Shown: positions 28,478 to 37,472, counted from the stretch's first letter. The stretch is 64,000 nt of DNA from Lysobacter enzymogenes (GCF_017355525.1 NZ_CP067395.1:4247001-4311000), one strand, 5' to 3'. The notes: generated by a model not told the origin, from the letters alone. Translations and numbers: made by a program.

Positions 28478-29274
28478 CAGTCCAGCAGCACGCCGCTGGT
28501 GAGGTTGAGGATCGCGCCGGTCATCGATGCGGCGCGGTCCGATGCCGCGTATACCGCCGCGCCGGCGATCTCGTCCAATGAAGGCAACCGCTTGAGCAAC
28601 GTGCTTTCCGCCGCGCCGCGCATCATCTCGTCGAGACTCATGCCGGCCGCGTCGGCCTGCGGCTGGAACACTTCGCGCGCATGCGAGCCGTGCTGCAAGG
28701 TTTCGGGAATCGCATGCGAGCGCAGGCAGACGGTGCGGATGCCGCGCGCACCGAGTTCGCCGGCCATGTGACGCGATAAAGCCTCGACCCCGGCGCAAGC
28801 GACGCAATGGCCGAGATAGCCGGGTCCGGTCATGCGCGCCACCGGCGTCACCAGCGAGAGGATCGCGCCGCCCGCGCGCATGTGCGCGGCGGCGGCCTGG
28901 GCGATCAGGTAGTGGCTGCGGATGTAGCGATGCACCGGCAGTTCGAACGCGTCCAGGCTCAGCTCGGCCAGCGGTACGCCTTGCACGTGCATGAAGCCGA
29001 CGGCGTTGAACGCGATGTCGATGCCGCCGGCGCGTGCGGCGACGTGGTCGGCGTGGGCGTCGACGGCCGCTTCGTCGAGCGCGTCGACGCAATCGGCCTC
29101 GGCGCTGCCGCCAGCCGCCGCGATCGCGGCGACGGTAGCGTCGAGCCGTTCGCGCCCGCGCGCGGCCAGGAACACCCGCGCCCCTTCGCGCGCGAACGCG
29201 CGCGCCACCGCGCCGCCGATGGCGCCGCTGCCGCCGTGGACCACCGCGACCTTGCCTGTGAGTTCGCCTTGCAT
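28477..29274 (-). CDS. short-chain dehydrogenase/reductase-like protein lacking the YxxxK motif
   Basis: A 265-residue Rossmann protein with the SDR nucleotide loop HGGSGAIGGA (about residues 13-22), the FNAVG segment in place of NNAG (89-93), and a C-terminal MTGAILNLTSG in place of the usual ITGqvl.vdGG. The active-site helix reads GYLGHCVACAGVEAL: aligned on the AGVEAL part, the catalytic Tyr becomes His156 and the Lys becomes Cys160. It may therefore bind nucleotide without classical reductase chemistry, or use Tyr153. The 3' end was once duplicated (27715-27771). Substrate unknown. Confidence 0.82.
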   Translation of the reverse strand: MQGELTGKVAVVHGGSGAIGGAVARAFAREGARVFLAARGRERLDATVAAIAAAGGSAEADCVDALDEAAVDAHADHVAARAGGIDIAFNAVGFMHVQGVPLAELSLDAFELPVHRYIRSHYLIAQAAAAHMRAGGAILSLVTPVARMTGPGYLGHCVACAGVEALSRHMAGELGARGIRTVCLRSHAIPETLQHGSHAREVFQPQADAAGMSLDEMMRGAAESTLLKRLPSLDEIAGAAVYAASDRAASMTGAILNLTSGVLLD

Positions 29275-29419
29275 ACGTCCTCCGTTGAGCCATGACGGTG
29301 CGTTCGGCCGGTCCGGCCGGTCGCCCGGGGTGCCTAGCTAAAGCCCTGCCGCACCTTGTTGTCAACCAGTTGGTTAAGTTCGAAAGGCGCCGATTGGCCC
29401 CCTGTCCGCGCGCAGGCTC

Positions 29420-29436
29420 TGCACTATGATGGTGCA
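29420..29436 (+). promoter_or_regulatory. NtrC-type operator abutting the ntrB start codon
   Basis: The 17-base sequence TGCACTATGATGGTGCA matches the enterobacterial NtrC consensus TGCACC-N5-GGTGCA at 11 of 12 specified positions and ends exactly before the ATG at 29437. The next genes encode NtrB and NtrC, so negative autoregulation is plausible. Assigned by eye. Confidence 0.7.
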
Positions 29437-30492
29437 ATGCCCGCCGACCCCCAGCCCGCCCCCGACCTCAGCCTCGACGCGCTGACCACGCCCTTGGCCT
29501 GGAGCGACGCGGCCGGCGTCCTGACCGGCTGCAACCTCGCCTTCTCGCGTTGGTTCGGCGTCGGCGCGCGGCGCTTGCTGGGCTGGCCGCTGGCCGGGCT
29601 CGATGCCGGCGACGGCCGCCTCGCGCTGGCGGTCGCGCGCGCCGGCGGCGACGAAGCGCCGCTGCGCATGCGCCGCATGCGCCTGCGTTACGGCGACGGC
29701 GAAGAACGTTTCGCCGACCTGTGGCTGAGCCGGCGCGACGACGGCGGTTGGCTGCTGGAAGCGCATCCGGTCGACGAGTTTCCCGGCGACGACCCGGCGC
29801 TGTTGCTGCCGTCGGCGTTGTCGGCCTCGCTCAAGGGCCTCGCCCACGAACTGCGCAATCCGCTCGCCGGCTTGAAGGGCGCTTCGCAACTGCTCGCGCG
29901 CCGCGTCGACGACGCCGATTCGCGCGAGCTGATCGAACTGATCGACAGCGAAGTCGAACGCCTCACCGGTCTGGTCGACCGCCTGCTGACGCCGGCGCCG
30001 CCGCGGCCGCACGCGCCGCTCAACATCCATGCCGTGCTCGAACGCGTGCTGCGCCTGGCCGAAGCCGACGCCGGCTGGGCGGTGCGGCTGGTGCGCGACT
30101 ACGATCCCAGCCTGCCGGAATTCGCCGGCGACGCCGACCGCTTGATGCAGGCGGTGTGGAATCTGGCGCGCAACGCCATCGAGGCCGGCGCCAACCACGT
30201 CCAGCTGCGCACCCGGGTCGAGCACGGCGCGCGCATCGGCGACAGCGCGCATCCGATCGCGCTGCGCCTGGAGATCATCGACGACGGCCGCGGCGTGCCC
30301 GAAGAACTCGCCGAGCAGTTGTTCCTGCCGCTGGTGTCCGGCCGCGCCGAAGGCAGCGGGCTCGGATTGGCGCTGGCGCAGCAGGTCGCGCGCGAACACC
30401 GCGGTTCGCTGACGTATCGCTCGCGCCCGGGGCATACCGTGTTCACGCTGCTGCTGCCGATGCACATCGAGGATCAAGGGGAAAGCGCATGA
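29437..30492 (+). CDS. glnL: nitrogen regulation sensor histidine kinase NtrB
   Basis: A 351-residue soluble kinase: PAS-like N-terminal domain (1-115), HisKA H-box GLAHELRNPLAGLKG with phospho-acceptor His137, N-box NLARNAIEAG (about 240), and ATP lid motifs DDGRGVP and GSGLGLALAQQ. No membrane segments, as expected for NtrB. It controls phosphorylation of NtrC in response to PII and nitrogen state. The stop overlaps the ntrC ATG (ATGA). glnA, often next to this pair, is not in the window. Confidence 0.92.
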   Translation: MPADPQPAPDLSLDALTTPLAWSDAAGVLTGCNLAFSRWFGVGARRLLGWPLAGLDAGDGRLALAVARAGGDEAPLRMRRMRLRYGDGEERFADLWLSRRDDGGWLLEAHPVDEFPGDDPALLLPSALSASLKGLAHELRNPLAGLKGASQLLARRVDDADSRELIELIDSEVERLTGLVDRLLTPAPPRPHAPLNIHAVLERVLRLAEADAGWAVRLVRDYDPSLPEFAGDADRLMQAVWNLARNAIEAGANHVQLRTRVEHGARIGDSAHPIALRLEIIDDGRGVPEELAEQLFLPLVSGRAEGSGLGLALAQQVAREHRGSLTYRSRPGHTVFTLLLPMHIEDQGESA

Positions 30493-31895
30493 GCGCCGCG
30501 CGCATCTGGGTCGTCGACGACGACCGTTCGGTCCGCTTCGTGCTCGCCACCGCGCTGCGCGAGGCCGGCTACACCGTGGACGGTTTCGAGAACGCCGCCG
30601 ACGCCTTGAGCGCGCTCGAACAGCGTGGCACGCCGGACCTGTTGTTCACCGACGTGCGCATGCCCGGCGACGGCGGTCTGGTGTTGCTGGAAAAACTCAA
30701 GGCGCGCGCGCCGTCGCTGCCGGTGGTGGTGATGAGCGCCTACACCGACGTGGCCAGCACCGCCGGCGCGTTCCGCGGCGGTGCGCAGGAATTCCTGTCC
30801 AAGCCGTTCGATCTCGACGAAGCCGTGGCGCTGGCCGCGCGCACGCTGGCGACCCGCGCGCCGGCCGAACGCGACGAACCCGCGGTAGAAGCCACAGCGG
30901 ACGACACGTTGATCGGCGACACGCCGGCGATGCTGACCCTGTTCCGCGCGATCGGCCGTCTCGCCCAGGCGCCGCTGTCGGTGCTGATCACCGGCGAGAC
31001 CGGCACCGGCAAGGAACTGGTCGCGCGCGCGCTGCACCGCGAATCGCCGCGTTCGCACAAGCCCTTCGTCGCGCTCAACACCGCGGCGATTCCGGCCGAA
31101 CTGCTGGAAAGCGAACTGTTCGGCCACGAGGCCGGGGCGTTCACCGGCGCCCAGCGCCGCCATGTCGGCCGCTTCGAGCAGGCCGACCGCGGCAGCCTGT
31201 TCCTCGACGAAATCGGCGACATGCCGTTGCCGTTGCAGACCCGTTTGTTGCGTGTGCTGGCCGAGGGCGAGTTCTTCCGCGTCGGCGGGCGCGAGTTGAT
31301 CCGGGTCGACGTGCGGGTGATCGCCGCGACCCATCAGGACCTCGAAAACCTCGTCGCGCAGGGGCGCTTCCGCGCCGACCTGCTGCATCGCCTGGACGTG
31401 GTGCGCCTGCGCCTGCCGCCGTTGCGCGAGCGCCGCGGCGACCTGCCGCAGCTCGCCGAGCGTTTCCTCGCCGCCGCCGCGCAGCGGTTCGGCGCGCCGC
31501 TCAAACGTTTGTCGAAGCCGGCGCTGGAGCGGTTGATGGCGCACGACTGGCCCGGCAACGTGCGCGAACTGGAGAACGTGTGCTGGCGTCTGGCGGCGTT
31601 GGCGCCGGGCGACGCGATCGCGCGCGAGGATCTCGACGAAGCGCTCGGCGCGGCGCCGGCCGCGGCGGGCGACGCCGGCGAAGAATGGGAAACGCTGCTG
31701 TCGGCGTGGGCGCGCGCGCAGCTGGCCGACGGTCGCGCGAACCTGCACGCCGACGCGCGCGAGCGTTTCGACCGCGCGTTGCTCGAAGCCGCGCTCGCCC
31801 ACACCGGCGGGCGCCGCACCGAAGCGGCCGCGCGCTTGGGGCTGGGGCGCAACACGCTGACGCGCAAGCTCGGGCCGGGGCGTCGCCGCAGCTGA
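30489..31895 (+). CDS. glnG: nitrogen regulation response regulator NtrC
   Basis: A 468-residue sigma-54 activator with three domains: receiver (1-120, phospho-acceptor Asp55 in FTDVRMPG), AAA+ domain (about 140-380) with Walker A GETGTGKE, the sigma-54 contact loop GAFTGA and Walker B GSLFLDEIGD, and a Fis-type C-terminal helix-turn-helix (GGRRTEAAARLGLGRNTLTRKL). It activates RpoN promoters of nitrogen-assimilation genes. Translationally coupled to ntrB. It is slightly shorter at the C-terminus than many NtrC proteins. Confidence 0.94.
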   Translation: MSAARIWVVDDDRSVRFVLATALREAGYTVDGFENAADALSALEQRGTPDLLFTDVRMPGDGGLVLLEKLKARAPSLPVVVMSAYTDVASTAGAFRGGAQEFLSKPFDLDEAVALAARTLATRAPAERDEPAVEATADDTLIGDTPAMLTLFRAIGRLAQAPLSVLITGETGTGKELVARALHRESPRSHKPFVALNTAAIPAELLESELFGHEAGAFTGAQRRHVGRFEQADRGSLFLDEIGDMPLPLQTRLLRVLAEGEFFRVGGRELIRVDVRVIAATHQDLENLVAQGRFRADLLHRLDVVRLRLPPLRERRGDLPQLAERFLAAAAQRFGAPLKRLSKPALERLMAHDWPGNVRELENVCWRLAALAPGDAIAREDLDEALGAAPAAAGDAGEEWETLLSAWARAQLADGRANLHADARERFDRALLEAALAHTGGRRTEAAARLGLGRNTLTRKLGPGRRRS

Positions 31896-31907
31896 GGCCG
31901 GCGCCGT

Positions 31908-32156
31908 TTGTAGGAGAGTTCTTTCGGAAGAGTCTTCAGGCCCGGCGCTCTGGTTTCAGTTGCGAAGGCGCACGACCTCGATCGCTTGAGCGCCGGATCG
32001 AAAAGCGTCGGGCCTGAAGGCCCTCCCACAAAAACCGAGGCGCTGCGCCAGTTCGCAGCTCGGGACGTCGGGTACGAAGGTTCTCCCACAAAGAGACGAT
32101 TCGCTGCGCCGATTCTCAGCTCAGGACATCGGGCCTGAAGACCCTCCCGCAAAGCC
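31908..32156. repeat. intergenic repeat cluster with ~61-bp tandem units
   Basis: After ntrC, a unit beginning GTCGGGCCTGAAGGCCCTCC recurs at 32007, 32067 and 32129 (periods 60 and 62), each followed by CACAAA-like and CGCTGCGCC-like segments. An inverted, diverged copy (TGTAGGAGAGTTC...CTTCAGGCCCGG) lies at 31908-31955. The remainder to 32403 holds no gene I can support. Not CRISPR: units include the spacer and are alike throughout. Confidence 0.78.
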
Positions 32157-32403
32157 GACGCGCCGCGTAACCTCACGGCGCGCAGCTGCGGCACTTCTTG
32201 CCGCACCGCAACGATGCTGCGCTTGGCGGCTCGCCGCCGCCGTGGCGCGATCGCCCGCATCGCCGCCATAATCGCGCGGCAAGGCCACCACACACGCCGC
32301 GCCGCCACGCCTTTGCGCTTCACCCGCGCTGAACCCAGGCCCAGCTAGCGTCGGCCCCACGACCGGGCGTCGCCGCGCGACGCCGCCGACCAGGAGCACC
32401 GCT

Positions 32404-32982
32404 ATGACCGCGACTCTACGCATCGCCTTACTCGCCGCCGCCACCGCCGCGCTCGCCGCGTGCGGCGGCCAGACCGTCAAGCCGACACCGCCGCCGGCAT
32501 CCGCCGGTCCCAAGCCGGTATCCACCGCCAGTTCGGCCACCGTGGTGCTGGCGTCGGCATCCGGCAGTCTGGTCAGCGGCAAGCTCACCCTGCGCCCGAT
32601 GGGCGACGGCGTGCACCTTACCGGCGAGATCGGCGGGCTGACGCCGAACAGCACCCACGCCATCCACATCCATGAGAAGGGCGATTGCAGCGCCGCCGAC
32701 GCCACCAGCGCGGGCGGCCACTTCAATCCGGCTGCGCAGCCGCACGGCCAGGTCGATCACGGCGCGCACCATGCCGGCGACATGGACAATCTGGTCGCCA
32801 ACGCCGACGGCGTGGCCAAGGTCGACGCGCACGCCAGCGGCGTGACCCTCGGCGGCGGCGCGCCGAACGACGTCGCCGGCCGCGCGGTGATCGTCCACGC
32901 CTCGCCGGACGACTACAAGACCCAGCCGACCGGCAACGCCGGCGCGCGTCTGGCCTGCGGCGTGATCAAGACCGGGCGCTGA
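32404..32982 (+). CDS. sodC: Cu/Zn superoxide dismutase, lipoprotein
   Basis: A 192-residue periplasmic superoxide dismutase. It starts with a lipoprotein signal ending LAAC (Cys20), so it is probably anchored to a membrane. Metal ligands lie in HAIHIHEKGDCS (about 94-106) and GGHFNPAAQPHG (about 112-123), with the distal ligand near AVIVHASPDDY; cysteines in GDCS and LACGVIK form the conserved disulfide. It removes external superoxide. A ribosome binding site CAGGAG precedes the ATG. Stands alone. Confidence 0.93.
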   Translation: MTATLRIALLAAATAALAACGGQTVKPTPPPASAGPKPVSTASSATVVLASASGSLVSGKLTLRPMGDGVHLTGEIGGLTPNSTHAIHIHEKGDCSAADATSAGGHFNPAAQPHGQVDHGAHHAGDMDNLVANADGVAKVDAHASGVTLGGGAPNDVAGRAVIVHASPDDYKTQPTGNAGARLACGVIKTGR

Positions 32983-33071
32983 AACTTCGCCGGATCGAAG
33001 CGCAAAGCCCGACGCTTCGCGCTTCGATCCGAACCGTTGGCAACGCCAACACCGATAACGATCCCATCGCC

Positions 33072-33569
33072 ATGACCCATCTGCGCATCCGCGACGCCGC
33101 TCCCGCCGATTGCGACCTCATCGCGCAGTGGATGATCGCGATGGCCTGGGAAACCGAGCACAAGCGCCTGGACCCGCCGACCGTCCACGCCGGCGTCGCC
33201 GCCGGCCTCGCCGATCCGGCCAAGGCGCGTTACTTCGTCGCGATGCGCGAAGCGGAAACCGCCGGGCGCGAAACCATCGCGGTTCCGGCCGGTACCTTGA
33301 TGCTGACGCGCGAGTGGAGCGATTGGCGCAATGGCGAGTGGTGGTGGATTCAGAGCGTTTACGTCGCCGCCGAACATCGCCGCCAGGGCGTGTACGACGC
33401 GCTGCACAGCCATGTCGCGGCGCTGGCGCAGGCGACGCCCGATGCGATCGGGCTGCGCTTGTACGTCGAGCGCGGCAACGCGGCGGCGCAGCGCACGTAT
33501 CGCGGCCAGGGCATGGTCGATGCGGGCTACGACATCTTCGAACAGGAATTCGCCGCGACCCGGCGCTGA
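33072..33569 (+). CDS. GNAT family N-acetyltransferase
   Basis: A 165-residue protein with the GNAT fold: N-terminal RIRDAAPADCDLIAQWM, the acetyl-CoA loop region VYVAAEHRRQGVYDALHSHV (about 101-120; Q/RxxGxx/A signature with RRQGVY), and the C-terminal RLYVERGNAAAQRTYRGQGM helix-strand typical of the fold. Substrate unknown. ATG 33072 is the only start at the homologous position. It is followed by a repeat pair. Confidence 0.88.
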   Translation: MTHLRIRDAAPADCDLIAQWMIAMAWETEHKRLDPPTVHAGVAAGLADPAKARYFVAMREAETAGRETIAVPAGTLMLTREWSDWRNGEWWWIQSVYVAAEHRRQGVYDALHSHVAALAQATPDAIGLRLYVERGNAAAQRTYRGQGMVDAGYDIFEQEFAATRR

Positions 33570-33663
33570 GCTGCGTTCGCAGCGGACGGGCGCAACGAAT
33601 CCGCGAACGCAGCGCGCCGCGACCGACGCATGCGACGCAGCCGACCGGCGATTGCGATGCCGA

Positions 33664-33781
33664 GCCCCTCTCCCGCTTGCGGGAGAGGGGTTGGGGTGAG
33701 GGTGTTCGGCAGCGGCAAGAGCCATTCGCGCCTACGGCGCTCAGCCCTCACCCCGGCCCTCTCCCGCAAGCGGAGAGGGAG
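33664..33781. repeat. paired inverted repeat (REP-like, CCCTCTCCCGC family)
   Basis: CCCCTCTCCCGCTTGCGGGAGAGGGG, itself palindromic, is followed by GTGAGGG and then by the mirrored CCCTCACCCCGGCCCTCTCCCGCAAGCGGAGAGGG. It lies between convergent genes and can act as a bidirectional terminator. Confidence 0.8.
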
Positions 33782-33788
33782 ACGAGGG

Positions 33789-34706
33789 TCAAATCGCCTC
33801 GCGCGGCTGCTCGTCGTCGCAATGCACGAACGTCACCGGCACCCCATGCGCCCCCAGCACCGCCGACATCTGCCGCAGCCGCGCTTCGAAATGCTGGTAA
33901 CGCCGGTTGAGCTTCTCGCGACACTCATCGGTATCGCACGGCGCTTCCGGCGCGTAGCGCGCATGCCATGCGGCCGGCGAAAACAAAGCGATGCGCGCTT
34001 CGCCATCGGCGTAATGCACCAGCGGCTCGGGCGGCGCGTCGACCCAATGCTCGCCCTCGGGCTGCAGCAGCGCGGTTTCCAGCAGCGGCCACAACGGGCC
34101 CAGGCCGGCGTGTTCGTATTGCAGGGCCATCATCGCGGCGAGGTCGTGCACGGTCAGGTAGCGCGCGTGCTCGACCTTGAGGCCGAACGCGTCCTGCGCC
34201 GCCAGCGCGGTGTCGGCGCCGGCCATGCCGCGTTCGAGCAGGCTCGATTCGAGGATCTCGCCGACCCGGGCGACCAGCTCGGCCGAACCGCTGAGCGCGA
34301 ACGGCACCAGCCGCAGCGGGCCGCCGGCGAAATCGGGCGAGGGCGTCAGCGCGCCGGGCAACTGGTCGTCGTGGGCGCCGAAGGCGATGACCCGGCCGGC
34401 CTGTTCGGCGCCGCGTTCGCGCGGGGCGCGCGCGGCCAGTTCGTCGAGCTCGCGGTGCAGGGGCCAGCCCGGGCGCAGCAGTTCGACCGGGTCGTAATGG
34501 GCGCCGACGGTGACCAGGTCCAGCGCCGCGGTGTCGGCGGCGAAGCCGGCGAGGTCGCGGGCGATCTTCTCCGACAGGGCGCCGGCGTCCTGGCGGGCGA
34601 GGGCGCTGCGCGCGACGGCGGCGTCGCCCTTGAGCTCCAGGGCGAGCGCGCCGAGGACGTGCAGGGGCGCGGCGGGGCCGCGTGCGGTGGGGCTTTCGGA
34701 GGTCAT
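33789..34706 (-). CDS. conserved hypothetical protein, about 305 residues
   Basis: A soluble protein with no signal peptide or membrane segment that I do not recognise as a named family. The composition is ordinary and codon use matches the genome, so it is a real gene. Local features: VTVGAHYDPVELLRPGWPLHRELDELA (about 68-94), VIAFGAHDDQLPG (about 108-120) and a C-terminal CDTDECREKLNRRYQHFEARL helix. ATG 34706 is the first ATG; the frame could extend to a TTG at 34715. Convergent with the GNAT gene and divergent from the thiolase. Confidence 0.7.
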   Translation of the reverse strand: MTSESPTARGPAAPLHVLGALALELKGDAAVARSALARQDAGALSEKIARDLAGFAADTAALDLVTVGAHYDPVELLRPGWPLHRELDELAARAPRERGAEQAGRVIAFGAHDDQLPGALTPSPDFAGGPLRLVPFALSGSAELVARVGEILESSLLERGMAGADTALAAQDAFGLKVEHARYLTVHDLAAMMALQYEHAGLGPLWPLLETALLQPEGEHWVDAPPEPLVHYADGEARIALFSPAAWHARYAPEAPCDTDECREKLNRRYQHFEARLRQMSAVLGAHGVPVTFVHCDDEQPREAI

Positions 34707-34857
34707 GGTCACCAAGGATACGCTGGCGTTTGGTAGAGCGCGCCGGCGGCGCTACACTGGGCTCCATTATGCCCGCTCTGCCCCGTGGGCCCGCGTCAAC
34801 ACCGATCGCTTTCCCGCCCGGTCTTTCCCCGAAACCCGCTTTTCAGAGGTGCTGCCG

Positions 34858-36135
34858 ATGCGTCAAAACCGTCCCGTCGCCGTGCTCGGTGGCGTGCGAA
34901 TCCCGTTCTGCCGGCAGAACACCGCCTACGCGGATGTCGGCAACCTGGGGATGTCGGTGCGCACGCTCGGCGCGCTGGTCGAAAAGTTCGGCCTGCACGG
35001 CCAACAGCTCGGCGAAGTGGCGATGGGCGCGGTGATCAAGCACAGCAGCGACTGGAACCTCGGCCGCGAGGCCGCGCTGTCCTCGGGCCTGTCGCCGCTG
35101 ACCCCGGGCATCACCCTGCAGCGCGCCTGCGGCACCTCGCTGGATTCGATCATCACCATCGCCAACAAGATCGCCACCGGGCAGATCGAGGCCGGCATCG
35201 GCGGCGGCTCGGACACCACCTCCGACGTGCCGATCGTCTACGGCCGCAGCCTGCGCCGGCGCCTGTTGCAGGCCGCGCGGGCCAAGACCACCAAGGACAA
35301 GATCGCCGCGTTCAAGGGCTTCCACCTGCGCGAGCTCAAGCCCGAGTTCCCCGGCGTGGCCGAGCCGCGCACCGGCAAGAGCATGGGCGACCACTGCGAG
35401 GACATGGCCAAGCAGTGGAACATCTCGCGCGACTCGCAGGACGAGTGGGCGCTGTCGTCGCACCAGAAGCTCGCCGCCGCCTACGAGCGCGGCTTCTTCG
35501 ACGACCTGGTGGTGAGCTTCCGCGGCGTCTCGCGCGACAACAACCTGCGCGCCGATTCCAGCCTGGAAAAGCTGGCCACGCTGAAGCCGGCGTTCGACAA
35601 GACCTCCGGCCGCGGCACCCTGACCGCGGCCAACTCGACTCCGCTGACCGACGGCGCCTCGGCCTGCCTGCTGGCCTCGGAGGAATGGGCGCAGGCGCAC
35701 AACCAGGAAGTGCTGTGCTATCTGCGCGACGCGCAGGTCGCCGCGGTCGACTTCGTCCACGGCGAAGGCCTGCTGATGGCGCCGACCGTGGCGGTGCCGG
35801 AGATGCTCAAGCGCAACGGCCTGACCTTGCAGGATTTCGACATCTACGAGATCCACGAAGCCTTCGCCGCGCAGGTGCTGTGCACGCTGCGCGCGTGGGA
35901 GAGCGAGGATTACTGCAAGAACCGGCTCGGCCTGGACGCGCCGCTGGGCAAGATCGACCCGGCCAAGATCAACCCGAACGGCTCGTCGCTGGCCGCCGGC
36001 CATCCCTTCGCCGCGACCGGCGCGCGCATCGTCGCCACCGCCGCCAAGGAGCTCAAGCAACGCGGCGGCGGCCGCTGCCTGATTTCGATCTGCACCGCCG
36101 GCGGCATGGGCGTGGTGGCGATTCTGGAGCGCTGA
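34858..36135 (+). CDS. fadI: acetyl-CoA acyltransferase (FadI-type thiolase)
   Basis: A 425-residue thiolase with nucleophile Cys91 in LQRACGTS, the HEAFAAQVL motif with the activating His (about 337), NPNGSSLAAGHPFAATGAR, and the final CTAGGMGVV with the second catalytic Cys. Length and the KGFHLRELKPEFPGVAEPRTGKSMG loop match FadI, the beta subunit of the alternative fatty acid oxidation complex, rather than AtoB. No fadJ-like gene is adjacent. ATG 34858 is preferred; the open frame upstream is not homologous. A strong terminator follows. Confidence 0.88.
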   Translation: MRQNRPVAVLGGVRIPFCRQNTAYADVGNLGMSVRTLGALVEKFGLHGQQLGEVAMGAVIKHSSDWNLGREAALSSGLSPLTPGITLQRACGTSLDSIITIANKIATGQIEAGIGGGSDTTSDVPIVYGRSLRRRLLQAARAKTTKDKIAAFKGFHLRELKPEFPGVAEPRTGKSMGDHCEDMAKQWNISRDSQDEWALSSHQKLAAAYERGFFDDLVVSFRGVSRDNNLRADSSLEKLATLKPAFDKTSGRGTLTAANSTPLTDGASACLLASEEWAQAHNQEVLCYLRDAQVAAVDFVHGEGLLMAPTVAVPEMLKRNGLTLQDFDIYEIHEAFAAQVLCTLRAWESEDYCKNRLGLDAPLGKIDPAKINPNGSSLAAGHPFAATGARIVATAAKELKQRGGGRCLISICTAGGMGVVAILER

Positions 36136-36174
36136 GTTTTGCGGCGCTGACCGTACTGTTGCTGTCGCCTGCCT

Positions 36175-36218
36175 GCATCGGGGCCGAAGCTGCGAAGCTT
36201 CGGCCCCGATGCGTTTTT
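36175..36218 (+). terminator. Rho-independent terminator after the thiolase
   Basis: A perfect 16-bp stem (GCATCGGGGCCGAAGC and its complement) with a short loop is followed by GTTTTT. Confidence 0.93.
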
Positions 36219-36365
36219 GCGGGCAGGGTATGGCAGGGCGTCGGTTCCGACGCTCTTTTCCCGCTGCAGCGGTCTTGCCCGCCTCGAACCGCAGGAACCC
36301 CGCCCCCAGGTCCCGCCGCCGGCGTTTCAGGCACAATGCGGACTCCGTCGCGACAAGGATCTGTC

Positions 36366-37097
36366 ATGCGCGCATTGCTCGCGTTATCGCTCGCCCTGGG
36401 CCTGGCCCCGCTGTCGGCCGCGGCGATGACCTTCATGGACGAGTCCTTCGTCTGCCCCATCGACGGCCAGCCGTTCACCGCCCGCGTCGCCGCATCCGGC
36501 ACCTCGTTCGGCCGCTACTTCGACGGCCAGCACTACGGGCCGATCGCCTCGCCGGGCCCGCTGCCGGCCTGCCCCGGCAACGGCTTCATCGTCGAGGACG
36601 ACCAACGCCGCTACGACGCGCCGGAACTGGAGCGGCTGCGCGCCTTCGTCGCGTCGTCCGACTATCGCCGCTGGGTCGCGGAGGACACGCCGTACTATCG
36701 GTTGGCCAAGCAACAGACCTTCTTCGGCGCGTCCGACGATGTGATCGCCCGCTCCCTGCTCGCGGCGACCTGGGAAGCCGGCGCGCGCCGTTACCCGCGT
36801 TACGCCGCCGAAGCCCTGGAGGCCTGGCAGAAGCGCGCCGCGCGCGAGGCCGGCAACGACCGCGCCTATCACTCGCGCCTGATGGTCGGCGAATTGCAGC
36901 GCCGGCTCGGCCGCTTCGACGAGGCCCGCGCCACGTTCGAGGCGCTGCGCGTCGACGCCGGTTTTCCCGGCAAGCAGGTCGAGGCCGACGATGCCGCGAC
37001 TCTGCGCAAGATCGTCGATGCGCAGTTGCAGTTGATCCGCGACCGCAGCGTGGCGCATGCGCGCCTGGACGAGAACGGCGACATCGTGGATTTCTGA
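36366..37097 (+). CDS. exported protein with N-terminal CxxD-x-C-P cluster, DUF2225-like
   Basis: A 243-residue protein with a signal peptide (MRALLALSLALGLAPLSAAA). The mature start has VCPIDGQPFTARVAASGTSFGRYFDGQHYG and ACPGNGFI, a Cys pattern and layout resembling DUF2225-type proteins, in which two Cys-Pro motifs may bind metal. The rest is helical and TPR-like (RRYPRYAAEALEAWQKRA, GELQRRLGRFDEARATFEAL). Role unknown; the domain comparison is by eye. It stands alone between the thiolase and the hydrolase. Confidence 0.7.
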   Translation: MRALLALSLALGLAPLSAAAMTFMDESFVCPIDGQPFTARVAASGTSFGRYFDGQHYGPIASPGPLPACPGNGFIVEDDQRRYDAPELERLRAFVASSDYRRWVAEDTPYYRLAKQQTFFGASDDVIARSLLAATWEAGARRYPRYAAEALEAWQKRAAREAGNDRAYHSRLMVGELQRRLGRFDEARATFEALRVDAGFPGKQVEADDAATLRKIVDAQLQLIRDRSVAHARLDENGDIVDF

Positions 37098-37472
37098 GCG
37101 AGGGGCCTTCGCGCCCGCGGTTTTTCGATCGGTTGAGCCGAAAGACCGTTCCGGCCGGGACGGCAGCGCTTGGGCGAACGGTCGTCCCGGCCGGCGCCTT
37201 CCGATCCGCAGCGGCGAACGGCCGCCCGCCCACACCGCGAACGGCAGGGCCGAAGCCCTCCGGAACTCTGTGCGGCACACACGAAAGACAGCCTTATCGC
37301 GCCTTTTGGGCGCCTCATGACGCCATTCCGTGACCCAGGTCGCCACGGTTCATCGGGTTGCCGAATCCCCGCCGTTGTTGCCCATCCATGCGCAGTGGTA
37401 CGGTCGCCAGGCGGTAAACCATACGCAAACGTATCCATTCGTGCAGGACCGGTCCTTGGGAGGGGACGACTC
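37098..37472. other. gap upstream of the CocE-like hydrolase
   Basis: No supported gene. It contains a long hairpin (CCGGCCGGGAC at 37151 paired with GTCCCGGCCGG ending 37194), probably terminating the preceding gene, and a small inverted repeat ATACG-CAAA-CGTAT at 37421-37434, 39 bases before the next start, which could be an operator. Confidence 0.5.

Noticed and set aside
31908..32156. CRISPR-like array
   Set aside because: Units repeat as a whole, with no constant repeat and unique spacers, and no cas genes nearby.
37170..37472. N-terminal extension of the CocE-like hydrolase
   Set aside because: The open frame continues upstream but is not homologous, and signal peptide and Shine-Dalgarno fix the start at 37473.
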